Below, piece after piece: positions 19,663-31,301 of a stretch of DNA of 64,000 nucleotides. The position numbers and the translations under genes are program-made. Position 1 is the stretch's first letter; each line of letters starts with the position of its first letter. The DNA is from Pelagophyceae sp. CCMP2097 (Eukaryota > Sar > Pelagophyceae): the NCBI GenBank assembly GCA_026770575.1, contig MU657196.1, forward strand, positions 227,892 through 291,891, in the 5' to 3' direction. Under the pieces are notes generated by a model, which saw only the letters and a program-made list of their open reading frames with translations, was not told the DNA's origin and searched no databases.

Positions 19663-22600
19663 ATGGGGCCGCTGCGGCTGGGCCGCAGCTTGCGGCTGGT
19701 GCGCAGCCTCGGCGCGGCGGCGCTCCGGGCTCGCGGCGGCGCGGCGCGGCCGAGCGCGACGCAGGCCGAGGCGCCGCGCGGCGTCGAGCTCTACGTGAAG
19801 AACCTCGCGCCCGACGCGACGGCCCACGACGTCCGCCGCGCGTACCACACACCGGCGTCCTAGCAGCGACGAACGCTCCGGTGCACGAGCCGCACCGCGC
19901 CGCTCTAGGTTCGAGCGCGTCTGTCGCGTGGCGGACGTCGTGGTGCCTCGGTCGCCGGCGGGGGCATGTCGCGGTTATGGGTTTGTGACTCTCGGGAGCG
20001 GCGACGCGGCCGAAGGCGCGTCGGCGGCGGACGCTCTGGACGGTTCGACGCTGCTGACGCACAAAATGTTCGTCGCCGTGAATGCGCAGGCGCGGCCCGA
20101 CGCGGCACACATGGCTTTGAACACTGCGATTTACGCCTGCGAGACGTCGACGCAGCTCCTTGCGGCGTACGCTTCAAACGGCAACGAATACAATTCCGTC
20201 AACCTCGCCACTTCGCTTCGAAGGATCGGGGCCTACGTGACGCAGCAGCGCAACTTTGACTTTGGCGACGGTTTAAGAGACGACTCGAGGCTCGTGGCGA
20301 TGGTCAACCAGGCCACAACCAACCTCATCGAGGCACCGGAAGACTGGAACGCGCGCGCGCTGACGGAAGCCTGCCGCGGCCTCTCGAAGATTTTCGCGTT
20401 GGGCGAATGCGCCCCGAGAAGGCGCTTTTTAGACGCGGCGGCGGGGAGAGCCGTTTGTATTATGGGAACGTTCGACGCGCTCTCCGTTTCCGCCCTCTCG
20501 CGAGCCTACGCGTCCATGCGGCACCGCGCGCCGCAACTCTTCCGATCGCTCGCGATTCGCGCTCGGGAGATTTTGCCGAGGTTCGGGCCGTCGATGCTGG
20601 CGAATACTTTATGGGCGCATGCTTTACAACCTCAAGCCAAAGACGAGGCCTTTGCGCGGGACGACGCTTTGTTCACCGGCCTTTCGAGGCAGGTCGAAGT
20701 CGAATTCTGCCGCTTCCGCGCGAGCGAGTTGGTCCAAGTCGCGTTTGCGCTCCAAAAGGCAAACTTCTTCGGCCGCGACGAATGCAGCATCAGGCTCCAC
20801 CGGACTATCGCGCGAGCGCTTTTAGACGAGCCGCCCGTGCGGCGCCCGAAGCCCAACCCGGCCCACGGCGGCGAAACTGCGCCGGTGCAGCCGGCGGGCG
20901 AGGTCACAAAGGACTCGCTTTTTGCGCGGTCAGCTCTCTCGGCGTCGTTTGGCCTTTCGGTTTCCGACGCGTTATTGGATCGCCCACCGCCCATCTCGGC
21001 CGTCTGGCTCAACGAGCTCGACGCCAAGTCTCTGACCATGCTTTTATGGGCCTACGCCAAGCCGATTGTTTCGGCGGCGGACGCGCGGGTCCCGGGGCGC
21101 AAACTCGAGGCGCACGCGGTGAAGCTCTTTTCCGCCGTGGCGAAGCGCGCGCAGGCGATCCTGCAGAGGTTCAGCGCTGGCGAGCTCGCCAAGCTCTCGG
21201 CCGAGTGCGCCCGCGCCGGCGTCGGCGGCGAACCACTCTTTGCCGCAATCGCCAAGCAGGCGCTGCACAAGCTCCAAGACGAAGTGCACCCGCGCGACGG
21301 GTTTCAGCACCCGAGGGACGTGCCTTTACTCCTCTGGAGCTTTGCAAAGGCGGATTTTCAAGCGCCGGCCTTGTTTGCCGCAGTTTCCAAGTCGTACTCC
21401 GCAGACTACTTTGCGCCGTCGACGTCGGGGCAGAGTTTGCGAAGCGTGGCGGCGTCGGACTTAGCTTCGCTCGCCTGGGCCTTCTCCCGGACAGCAGCGC
21501 CCGACGACTTTCGCTTCTACGACGCCGTCGCGGCAGACGTGGCGCTGCGACTCAGGCAGCTGGACTTTGAAGCTTTGTGCTATCTTGGCTGGGCCTTTGC
21601 GACGCAGGCCAAACCGCAGCGGAAGCTCTTCGAAGCCATGACCCAAAGAGTCCTCGCCGCGAACCGCCTCATCGTCCTGCCCGACGCAGACGGCGCGAAG
21701 AAGGCGCCGAACGCTCTGACGCCGTGGCAGGTCGCCGGGTTGGCCTCTTCGTTTTCAAAGCTCGACGGCACGGACGCTGCGACGAAAAAGCTCTTCGACT
21801 TTTTCTCGCAAGAACTTTTTAGACGGAGCAGTTTCGACTTGGGCTCTGGCGCGTCTGCCTCTTGCGCGTCTGCCTCGTCGACGTCGTCGACGTCTGTGGC
21901 GCCTCAGAGGGCGGTGGTCCAGATGCCACAGATAGACCTCTTCGACGCCCGGTCCCTCGCGACATTAGCAGCAGCGTTTGCACACGCCGGCGTCTACTCG
22001 CCAAAGGTCTTTGCGTCTGCGGCGGCGCGCGTCGAGGCGGCAATCGATTCGTTTTCGGCGCCACACTTGTCTCGTATCGTCTGGGCGATCGCGAAGCACT
22101 CGGCGCAGCACCGCTTGCAAAAGCAGATGCCGCTGGGCCAGTTGTACCAAGTCGTTTCGAGGCGCGTTTTGGAGGACGCGGAGAGCTTTGCGGCGGAGGA
22201 CGTCTCCCGATTCGCCTGGGCGTTCGCCGCGGGCGCTCTACGCGACGAGGGCGCGGCGGATTTCGACGGCGTCTTCGAGGCGCTGGGGTCCCAGGCGTTG
22301 AAGCTCTTGGGGCACGGGGCCCGTTTCAAGGACCTTGAACTAGCGAGTCTTTCTTGGGCCTTTGCATCTGCCCGTCTTTTGGAAGCAAAGCTCTTCGACG
22401 CAATCTCGCACCAACTCTTGAAAGCGAAGCTGGCGGAATTGCAGCCGCAGGTCTTGGCAAACGTCGCCTGGGCCTTTGCCAGGGTGCCCACGCCGGCTGC
22501 GACGGACCTCCTCGAGGCTTTAGCGCGCGCTCTGCAAGCTTCGCCTTCGAAGCTGCAACAGTTCTCGCCGCAAGGCCTGACGAACTTGGTCTGGGCGCTG

Positions 22601-24854
22601 TCGACGGCGCGCATTTCGTGCCCGGCGTTTTACGCCGTCGCAGCGGACGTCATCGAAAACCGACTCGTGGAGTTTGACCCGCACGGACTCACGTACGTCG
22701 CCTGGGCGTACGCCACCGCGGCGATCAAGGCCCCCTCTTTGTTCCGGGCTTTAGAGGCCGAGAGCCGCGCGACTATCGTCAACTTTTCGTCGTTGCACAT
22801 GTGCAACGTTGTTTGGGCCTTCACTCGTGCAAACGTCTGGGCCCCTTCTTTACTCGGCGCCGTCGCCATCAAGCTCCTCGAAAGAATCCAAGACTTCGAA
22901 CCGGCCAACCTGACCAAGCTCGCCTGGGTCTACGCGAGGGCGTCGCCGCCGACGCTCGACACGGACTGGTTTGCGCGGCGTCTATGCACCGAGAGCGCAC
23001 CGGGAGTCTGCATGCGCCGAGGGGCCTCGAGGACCATCGGTCTAGCATGCCCTCTCCTCGAGCCTTTTGCATTAGGTTTGAGACGACGGCGGGCGCGATG
23101 CGGGCCGCGCCCAAGGCGCAGCTCTTCTCCGGCGCACTTTCCGGCGACGCTTCAAAGTACGCGCCGCCGCCGGAGCTCAAGGGCCGGGCGAGCCGCGCGG
23201 CAGAAGTGGAGTTCTTCGACTCGCAAGCTCTCTTTGCCGCCATCTCCAGCCGGACGGTGCAGTCCGTGGAGTCGTTCAAGCCCGGCGAGCTCGCTTTAAT
23301 GGCGTGGGCGTTTAGCAAGAGCCATATCAGCGACCCTCTGTTGTTCCGCACCATCGCGAAAGCGGCGTCTCGGCAGGTTTCGACGATGGAGGAACGTGAT
23401 TTTGCAAACCTGGTCTGGGCCTTTGCCAAGAACGGTTTCGTCGACGAGCTCTCCACGGACCACCTCGACCTCTTCGAATCCGTGGCGACCGAGGCGCCGA
23501 AGCGGCTAGCCAAGTTGTCCGACCAACACCTGAGCAATATCGTCTGGGCCTACGCAAAAGCTTCCATCGAGGCCCCAAACCTCTTCGACGCCGTCGCCGA
23601 AGAAGCCGCTTCACGCGCTTCAACGTTAGACGCCCAGGCCGGGAGCGTCATCGCCTGGTCCTTTTCCCGGCGCGGCCACTTTGCTCCGGCTCTGTTCCAA
23701 GCTCTCGGGGAAGAAGTCTCCAAGACCAACAACGTCGCCACATTCTCCGCGCAAAATTTATCAATCACGGCGTGGGCCTTTGCGAAGCAGGCCGTCTTGG
23801 CGGCGCAGGGTGCCGACCTCGGCGGTTTGGAGTACGCCGAATTTAGAATACCCGAAGACTTGTTCGAAGGTCTGGCGGTCCAAAGTCTCGCCAAGATCGA
23901 CGGCTTCTCCGCGCAGCAGCTGTCGGCGCTGGCGTGGGCCTTTGTGAACGCCGGGATCTCGGCGCCGCCGTTGTTTGAAGCGATTGACCGCGTGGCGAGG
24001 TCGAAAATGTGCGAGTTTGGGCCGCAAGAACTTGCAAACGTCGCCTGGGCCTTTGCCTCGGCGTGCCACGACAGCCCGCCTTTATTTAAAGCCATCGCGG
24101 TCCGGGCGACGCCGCTCATGGTCTCCTTCAAGCCGCAAGAGCTTGCGAATCTCGCATGGGCCTGCGCCAACACTGGAGTCAGAGCGCCTCTACTCTTCGT
24201 CGCCATCGGCGAGTCGGCGGACAGAATGCACTCGCGCTTCAACGACGTCGAGCTTAGACAGCTCGACCAGTTCTATACTTATTGGAAGCGGCAGCACCAA
24301 GGGAACGGCCACTCTTCTGCTGACAATTTCTTCACCAGGCACCCGCGACAAGACGGCGACGACGGCTACAGCGCAGAGGACGAGTTCGCCAGCGAGCGCC
24401 GGCCGCGCTACGCTGCCCATGAATTCAGCCGCGACGAGTTCGGCCGCGACGACGCCCCGCGCAGCGTCCCGCGCGACGACGACGCGCCGTGCAGCGTCCC
24501 GCGCGACGACGCGCCGCGCAGCGTCCACGACGACGCACCGCGCAGCGTCCAGGACGACACGCCGCGCAGCGTCGAGCGCCACGACGCGGCCGAGCGCCAC
24601 GACGCGTACTCGGCCGAGGGCCGCTTCGCCGCTGCAGAGGAGCGCAGCAGCCGCGAGGCCGCCGCCGCAGAGGAGCGCTTACGGCGCGAGAACCGCGGCG
24701 ACACGGCGCGCGGCTACGACGCGTACTCGGCCGAGCAGCGCGGCGCTACCGCAGAGGAGCGCGGCAGCGAGGCGCGCGACGACGAGGCCCGAAGCGACGA
24801 CGGCGCTTCCGCCGAGCAGGGCGCCACCGACGAGGCCGCGTCCCTCCGACCTGC

Positions 24855-24890
<36 letters not shown>

Positions 24891-25005
24891 CGTGTATGAT
24901 GCCGAGCTGCGGTCTGCCGCGGAAGAATTCGATGAACGGCGGCGAAACGAATCCGCCGAGCCGTCTTCCATACGACCAAATCCACAGGACCCTGAAAGTC
25001 GGTGA
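19663..25005 (+). CDS. Organelle-type RNA-binding protein: RRM followed by at least 22 HPR/OPR-like helical repeats
   Basis: Exons 19663-19841, 19909-22968 and 23076-25005; introns of 67 and 107 nt. The first 35 residues are rich in Arg, Ala and Leu like an organelle transit peptide. Joining exons 1 and 2 restores an RRM: LYVKNLAP (RNP2), VRRAFERVCRVADVVV, and CRGYGFVTLG (RNP1). From about residue 350 on, repeats of 37-40 residues carry an LxNLAWAFAKA-type core; I count at least 22 with WAF, WAY or close variants. Related repeat proteins (heptatricopeptide/octatricopeptide, Tbc2-like) bind organellar RNA and control its stability or translation. After 24290 the protein ends in a disordered Arg/Asp/Ser-rich tail with repeated DDAPRSV units and a poly-Asp run. 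Total is about 1,720 residues. RNA binding is well supported; target and compartment are inferred. Confidence 0.82.
24855..24890. repeat. (GAC)n microsatellite encoding poly-Asp
   Basis: About eleven to twelve uninterrupted gac triplets in the tail of the RRM/helical-repeat gene encode a poly-aspartate run. Upstream (24440-24580) lies a coding minisatellite of DDAPRSV-type units. Both will be length-variable. Confidence 0.92.
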
Positions 25006-25238
25006 GCCTGAGGCCCCGCGTGCCACGCAATGCCGTGGATGTAACTTGTCTGTCTGTCTTCACCTCGCTCGCGAACCCCGAACACCCCAAACTTCGGGTC
25101 GCCCAAATTCAAAAGTCGCAAGTTCAGAAGCGGGCGTCCTTATCTTGGCGTCTCGAGCAGGCCCTCACAATCGCAGGTGCCGGTCGTGCCCTCGAGCCCC
25201 GGCGGCCGCGCGGCGCCGCGCGCCCCGCCGCGGCGGGC

Positions 25239-26456
25239 ATGGAATCTTCTTCGAAGAGCGCACGTTCTCTATTAGAAGCTTCGACGGACCGTTTCGGTTC
25301 CTCCTCCACGCCGCCCCTCGAGTCGCCGCAGAAGCGCCAGCGCATGGGCATGCAGCTCGAGGAGGAGCTCGTTTCCTTTCCGTGCGTGGCGCGGCGCCGC
25401 ACGTCTTTTTGGGCCGCGCGACGACGCCGGAGGGCTCTCTCGCCGTTCTTGGCGCGGGGCCGACGTGCGCGCACCCTGAGCCGTTTTAGGAGCCGCATCG
25501 CAAAGGAGGCGGCGCTCGTCGGCGCGCGGTGCGTTTTGGCAAGAAAGGCGCAGGGGCGTCTGGCACGGCGAAAAGTCCCCCCGAGGGGCTCTCCTTTGAC
25601 GCTCGCCCCGCTAGGCGCGCGAAGCGGTCGCTCGACTCGGACTCGCCGGCGCTGCTGGCCGAAGGGTTGAAGCGGACACGGATCAGCTGCGCGCCCGGCG
25701 AGCTTCGACTAAAAAACGACGTCGCGGCGTTGCAGCGTGCGTTTTGTTGGCTTCGTGGCCCGGAGCGCGCCGGGAGCCCCCGAGCACGGTGCGCAGGCTC
25801 GGAGCTCGTGCGCACGGGCGTCGTCGGTGTGGCGCCGATTGGCGTCAACGCGCTGGCGATTAGTATAGGTGCGCCTTTTGTGCAAAGAGCAAGGGTCCGC
25901 CCTCGAGAGGGGTCCTTTGATGGAGGCATCGCGCGGAAGGCGTTGTCGCTCGAAAGCAATGCGCGGACGCCGCTGTGCCAGGCTCGCTGCGGCTCGTGGC
26001 GACAGTCCCGGCGAAGTACCCCTTCGAGGCCCCACTGCTCCGACAGCTCCCGTCCGGCGAGCCCGTGCGCCTCGCTTTGCTGGACGACTGGTCCGCCGTG
26101 CGGTCGCTAGAAGAAGTGCGCTGCCGCGTCGGCGCGGGGAATGCCACGGCACAGATTGATTCCAGAGTCGCGGGCGAGAGGCTCGAAAAGCGCGAGCAAG
26201 GCCGCGAGGCGTGCTGCACGAGCGCCGCACGACTGCGAGATAGGTCGCGGTCGCGTTGTTCCAGAAGTATCAGCTGGAGCAACTGGAGCAGGGCGCGCTG
26301 CGCTTCGAACTGGCCCAGGCGGGCGTGGCCCGCCCACAAGAGTGGCCCCAAAGGCCCCAAACCATCTCCCTCGCGCACTTCCTCGTGCCGCAGCCCTCGG
26401 TGCCCCTGCTCACCGCGCCCCAGAGCCCAAAGTCCGCGGCGGATATGAGCTTATGA
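25239..26456 (+). CDS. Unrecognised five-exon gene, possible RWD/UBC-like fold
   Basis: Exons 25239-25370, 25490-25736, 25797-25868, 25982-26115 and 26244-26456; the four introns (119, 60, 113, 128 nt) each have GT/AG ends and the right length modulo three, which is good internal support. The protein has about 265 residues: a Ser/Arg/Lys-rich basic N-terminus (SPQKRQRMGMQLEEEL, PARRAKRSLDSDSP), then an ordered part (RTGVVGVAPIGVNALAISIGSLRLVATVPAKYPFEAP). The run LRLVATVPAKYPFEAP resembles the strand-turn of RWD/UBC-like domains, but this is weak. A Leu/Gln/Glu helix (FQKYQLEQLEQGAL) and a Pro-rich end follow. A nuclear or chromatin role is possible from the basic N-terminus, no more. Confidence 0.55.
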
Positions 26457-26748
26457 ATTTGTCCCATACCATTGGAGTATGCTCTGGGCCCGCAGAGGCT
26501 CCATCGAGTCGAGTGGCGCGGTCCGAGGATGAGGTGCAGCGCGGCCGCCGCCCGCAGAGGCGCGAGGTTCCTCGGTCGAGGTGCCCGCGGTCCTCCCCCG
26601 GTCGTACACAAACCGAGGTCCGCCCGGAATCTTCCCAGAATTTGCGCGGACAGAAAGTCGTGGCCCGAAGAGCAAGGCCTCGGAGCATACAATGTAGCCT
26701 TTGACAGAGACTGAAGACCTTGGTGTTTCTGACTTGGCGAGCAGAACC

Positions 26749-29700
26749 ATGCTCCTGCTGGCGTCCATCCTCCTCGCGTCCGCCGTCGACGGCTTCGGCC
26801 TCGGCGGCCCAAACGCCGTCTCGAAGCGCTTCCAGCCGCCGTAAGTCCGCCCGCGCTATAAGCCACCCCGTGGGCGAGAAAAAACGGCCGTACTTCAATC
26901 GAGAAGCAGTCGAGTCACCGCATCGCTGCTAGGGCGCCCGGCCGCTTCTCTGTGATGCGCGCGGCGCAGATCAACCCTGAGCAGTTTACGGAAAAGGCCT
27001 GGGAGGCCCTCGAGGCGTCGGCCAAGAGCGCTTCCGCGTACGTCTCACTTTCTGACGACCCTGTGTTCCCCCGCGACTCCTCGCGCGCAGGCGCGGCGCG
27101 CCCGTCGTCGAGCCCGAGGACATCCTCGCCGCGTTCCTGGCGCAAAAGGACGGTGCGCGCCCTAACTTGCAAGGGGCGACTCTTTCTTGACGAGGGGGCG
27201 GCAATCCCGCCGACGCGTCTTTAAGGCATCCTGCGGCGCGTTTTGGTGCTGTGCGAGAATGCGATGGGCAAGGACACCAAGGGCATCAAGCTGCTGCCTG
27301 CTTTGGAGGCGGCGGTGCGGAGGAAGGTTGAGAAGATGCCGCGCCAGACGTCTGCGGGCGCGTCCAAGTTCGGCGCCGCCGCAGAGGCCGTGGTGACAGA
27401 GGCCATGAAGGAGTCGAGCCGCATGGGCGACGGCTTCACTTCCGCGGAGCACTTTGCCGTGGCGCTGGGCCGGTCGCCGGCGACGGCGCCGCTCTTCCGC
27501 GAGGCGGGCGTGCAGGACGTCGAAAGCGCCGTCCGGAAGCTCCGAGGCGACACCAAGCTGGACTCGCGCACGCCGGAGAACACGATGGAGTCGCTGGCCA
27601 AGTATGGCCGCGACCTGACGGCGGCAGCGATGGAGGGCAAGCTGGACCCCGTGAGTTGGCCTCGTGGATTGGTGTCAAGAGTTCCAACGTCCGACGGAAA
27701 CGACGCCGCACCGCCGCACCGCTTCCGACTAGGTCATCGGCCGCGACGACGAGATCCGGCGGACGATTCAAATCCTCTCGCGCCGGACGAAGAACAACCC
27801 CATCCTCATCGGCGAGCCGGGCGTCGGCAAGACGGCCATCGCAGAGGGGCTCGCGCAGCGCATCGTCGCGGGGGACGTGCCCGAGGCGTTGAAGGGGCGC
27901 AGGATCATCTCGCTGGATATGGGCGCTTTGCTGGCCGGTTTGATGCCGCGTCCGAGGATGCAACAAAGGATTGGCGGTTCCACAGAGGCCACGTCAGAGG
28001 GGAGCGCGCCGTCGGACCTTTGGACCGTAGGTGCGAAGTACCGCGGTGAGTTCGAGGAACGCCTCAAGGCCGTGCTCCAAGAGGTCGAGGACGCCGACGG
28101 CGACGTCGTCCTCTTCATCGACGAGGTGCACACCGTCGTCGGCGCCGGCGGCGGCGGCGGCGGCGCCATGGACGCGCGAGTTTTCCCGCGCATCCTAAAG
28201 TCGAAGAAAGAACCGCGACGAGGATGAGAGAGCTCGCCGGGGTGTCGTCGCACGCCGGAGGGCGGTTCGGGATCCACGCCCGAGGGGATCCACTCGAAAG
28301 CGGAGCGCTTTCCTCCCCCGACGGACCGGCGTAGGTCCAACCTGCTCAAGCCGGCTCTGGCGCGCGGCTCTTTGCGCTGCGTCGGGGCGACGACTTTGGC
28401 CGAGTACAAGAAGCACGTCGAGTCTGACAAGGCGCTGGAGCGTCGTTTCCAAAAGGTGGTGGTGAACGAGCCTTCAGTGGAGGCGACGATTAGCATTCTG
28501 CGTGGTTTAAAGTCAAAGTACGAGATCCACCACCAAGTCAAGATTTTGGACAGCGCTTTGGTCGCGGCTGCCAAGCTGACGGACCGCTACGTCTCGGGGC
28601 GGTTCATGCCCGACAAGGCCATTGACGTCGTGGACGAGGCTGCTGCCAAGCTGAACAACGAATTGAATTCGCGGCCCGAGGCGCTGGACAAGCTGCAGCG
28701 CGAGCTCATCCAGTTGGAGATGGAGCGCCTCTCGTTGCTGTCGGCGAACGACGACGCGGACGACGACGAGGCGGTGGTGGAGGACGCTTCTCGCTTGGAC
28801 GAGATTGACGAGCGTTTGGATTTCCTGAAAGAGGCCACCGCGGACCTTGAGAAGGCGTGGGCGGCGCAGCGCGACGCCGTCGAGGGCACTTCGACGCTCA
28901 AGGACCAGATCGCTGCGATGATGCTGGACATCGCCAACGCCGAGCAGGCCTTTGAGTTCGAAAGGGCTTCAAAGCTCACTTATATCCAACTCCCCGCCTT
29001 AAAGGAGCGCCTGCAGCTCGCGGAGAACTGGGCCGGCGAGGACGGCGCGAAACTGGTCGTGCGCGACACGGTGACTCCGGACGACTGCGCCGATATCGTC
29101 TCGGCTTGGACGGGGATTCAGTCCGCCCGCCTGTTGAAGACGGAGGCCAACAAGCTTTTGGACTTGGAAAACACCTTCGCGCAGCGCGTCGTCGGCCAGC
29201 CCGAGGCGTGCTCGTTGGTCGCGGACGCGGTGCGCAAGTCGCGCGCCGGCCTCGGCGACCCGACGAAGCCCATTGCGGCGTTTGCGTTCCTCGGGCCCAC
29301 CGGAGTGGGCAAGACGGAACTCGCTAAGGCTCTGGCGGAGGAGGTCTTCGACGACGCCGACGCTCTGGTGCGGATTGACATGTCGGAGTACGGCGAGAAG
29401 CACACCATCTCCCGGCTCGTCGGGGCGCCGCCGGGCTACGTCGGCTACGACCAGGGTGGCCAACTCACGGAAGCGATCCGGCGCAAGCCGTACTCCGTCG
29501 TCTTGTTCGACGAGATGGAAAAGGCGCACCCTGAAGTGTTTGACGTCATGCTGCAGATGCTGGATGATGGGCGGTTGACGGACGGGTCGGGCGTGACTGT
29601 CTCTTTTCGCGACTGCATCATTCTCTTCACTTCAAACGTCGGGTCCTCTTTGATCCTCGACGCGGTCTCCGACTTTGCGGCCATGGAAGACGCCGGCGAC

Positions 29701-30189
29701 GAAATGTCGCTGGACCAAGGCGCCAAGATTTCGGCCATCAAGGAAGATGTCATCGGCGCCATGCGGCAAAAGTTCCGTCCCGAGTTTATCAACCGCTTGG
29801 ACGAAATCGTCGTCTTCAACCCTCTGAAGCGGTCCATGCTCGCCAAGATTGTCCGCCTGGAAGCGGCGAAGATTGGCGCGAGGTTGGTGGAGTCGCACGG
29901 CACGGCGCTTCACGTCGACGAGGCGGCCATCGAGCACCTCGTCGCCACGGGCTTCGACGCCGCCTACGGCGCGCGGCCCTTGAAGCGCGCCGTGGCAAAG
30001 GCCATCGAGCCGCCGCTGGCGAGGCTGATCCTCGCCGGCGACTTGCTGGACGGCGACTCTGTGCACGTTTCCATCGCAAACGAGCGCATCGTCCTCCGCG
30101 TCGAGCACCGCGCCGGCGACGCGCCCGCGGAACTCGTCGAAGCCGAGCCCGCCAAGCCGGCCAGGAAGTCGCGCGCCGCCGCGCAGTAA
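26749..30189 (+). CDS. clpB: ClpB-type AAA+ disaggregase with plastid-type leader (7 exons)
   Basis: Exons 26749-26840, 26933-27037, 27091-27152, 27226-27650, 27733-27937, 28031-28175 and 28335-30189; junctions were placed so that ClpB runs without loss. The start [19 protein letters not shown] is a signal peptide followed by a Phe-containing transit region, the pattern of nucleus-encoded plastid proteins in complex-plastid algae. Then come the double Clp N domain, AAA1 with Walker A GEPGVGKT and Walker B VVLFIDE, a coiled-coil M domain (about 28700-28990), and AAA2 with Walker A GPTGVGKT, Walker B VVLFDE and sensor TSNVGS. It unfolds aggregated proteins with Hsp70, as a hexamer. Intron 28176-28334 appears to use a GC donor (GCGAGT). 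The C-terminus has extra Ala/Pro/Lys. Confidence 0.93.
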
Positions 30190-30194
30190 AATAG

Positions 30195-31218
30195 TCAAAC
30201 ACACTCCTCCCCGTACGGACGCGACGACCGGGGGCGTGGAGGAGATTCAAGAGTAAGATAAGTGGAGGCCGCGTGCTTGCCGTGCGTGAGACTGGAGCAA
30301 TTGACCGACGGCGGCGGCGCGCTCGGGCGCGGCCGCGGCGTCTGTGGCCGCGGCTTCTCGTCGACGTGGCCGTCGACGACGGGCGTGGCGTGGGCGACAG
30401 GGAAGAGGTTTGCGCCGCGCGGCAGCTCGACGTATGCCGCGGCGGCGTCGCGGCGGCTCCACGACGCCACGCGTCTCAGAGTTTCCTCGAGCTCTGCGAT
30501 CCTCCTGCAGAGGCCCGAGACCTCGCTTCGGAGCGCGGCGTGCTGCTGCGCGAGCAGGCCCGCTCCCTCGCCGCGGCGGCGCTGCGCGGGGAAGAGGACC
30601 CTGCGGCCGCTGGCGACCAAGGCGGCGACGACGACGGCCGCCGCCGCGCCCGCGAACATGAGCGCGGCGACGGCGACGAGGAGCGGCGGCGCCGGCGTCG
30701 GCGCGGATGTCGGTCGCGGCGAGACCGAAGGCGCGGCGGTCGTTGGCTCGCGCGACGGTTCCGGCGACGGCCGCAGAGACGGCTTTGATGTCGGTTTCAT
30801 CGTCGGCGACTGCGTGGGTTTGTGGCAGCATGCAATGCAGGTCTGGTCGCTGCGCACCACAGAGCAGCACTCGCCGGGGACGACGGTTGCAAATGGGTAG
30901 TGGCGCGGGCAAGGTTCAGCCTCGGCCTACGCCGTACGATAAGTGGACCGCGGGCACCACGACACGTGGCGACGACGGGACGACGGCAGGCGCCCGCCTT
31001 TCGGGACGACGGCCGGGCCCTTTCCCCCCGAAGCCTCGGATACCGATCAAAGGCTTGCATCTTATGCGGTCCCGTGGGTGCCATCGAACCCTGTGGGATT
31101 GCCATCGAATCCTGTCCGGGGTTGCCTGGCTCCCGACGCGGCCGCCCGCCCAGCAGTACGCGCGCTTGCAGGACGCCTCCGCCGACGCCAGGAGCGCAAG
31201 TAGCGCGAGGCACCGCAT
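30195..31218 (-). CDS. Secreted/type I membrane protein with Cys-rich head, Pro-Thr stalk and coiled coil (2 exons)
   Basis: Exon 1 (31218-31138) encodes a signal peptide and Cys motif (MRCLALLALLASAEASCK, then AYCWAGGR); a 211-nt intron with GGCGTAG acceptor leads to exon 2 (30926-30195). Exon 2 has a short Cys cluster (CPRHYPFATVVPGECC, TCIACC), a Pro-Thr-Ser stalk (KPTQSPTMKPTSKPSLRPSP), one membrane span (LLVAVAALMFAGAAAAVVVAALV), then a cytosolic helix with coiled-coil character (HAALRSEVSGLCRRIAELEETLRRV) and a Pro-rich end. The family is unknown. Its stop lies only 5 bp from the stop of the convergent ClpB gene. A diverged tandem copy follows at 31302-32473. Confidence 0.6.
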
Positions 31219-31301
31219 GAGGCCGATCGAATCTTGCGAAGCGAGTGTCGGAGTGTCGAACACACAGATTCCGGAAGATGACCGGGAAAGGGGTCACAAA
31301 T

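Noticed and set aside
20407..21570. Arg-rich 387-codon plus-strand ORF
   Set aside because: It is an out-of-frame shadow of the helical-repeat gene with no domain and an unnatural Arg content.
24190..24600. Minus-strand ORF of Ala-Arg-Val repeats
   Set aside because: It is the antisense of the DDAPRSV coding repeat in the RRM/helical-repeat gene.
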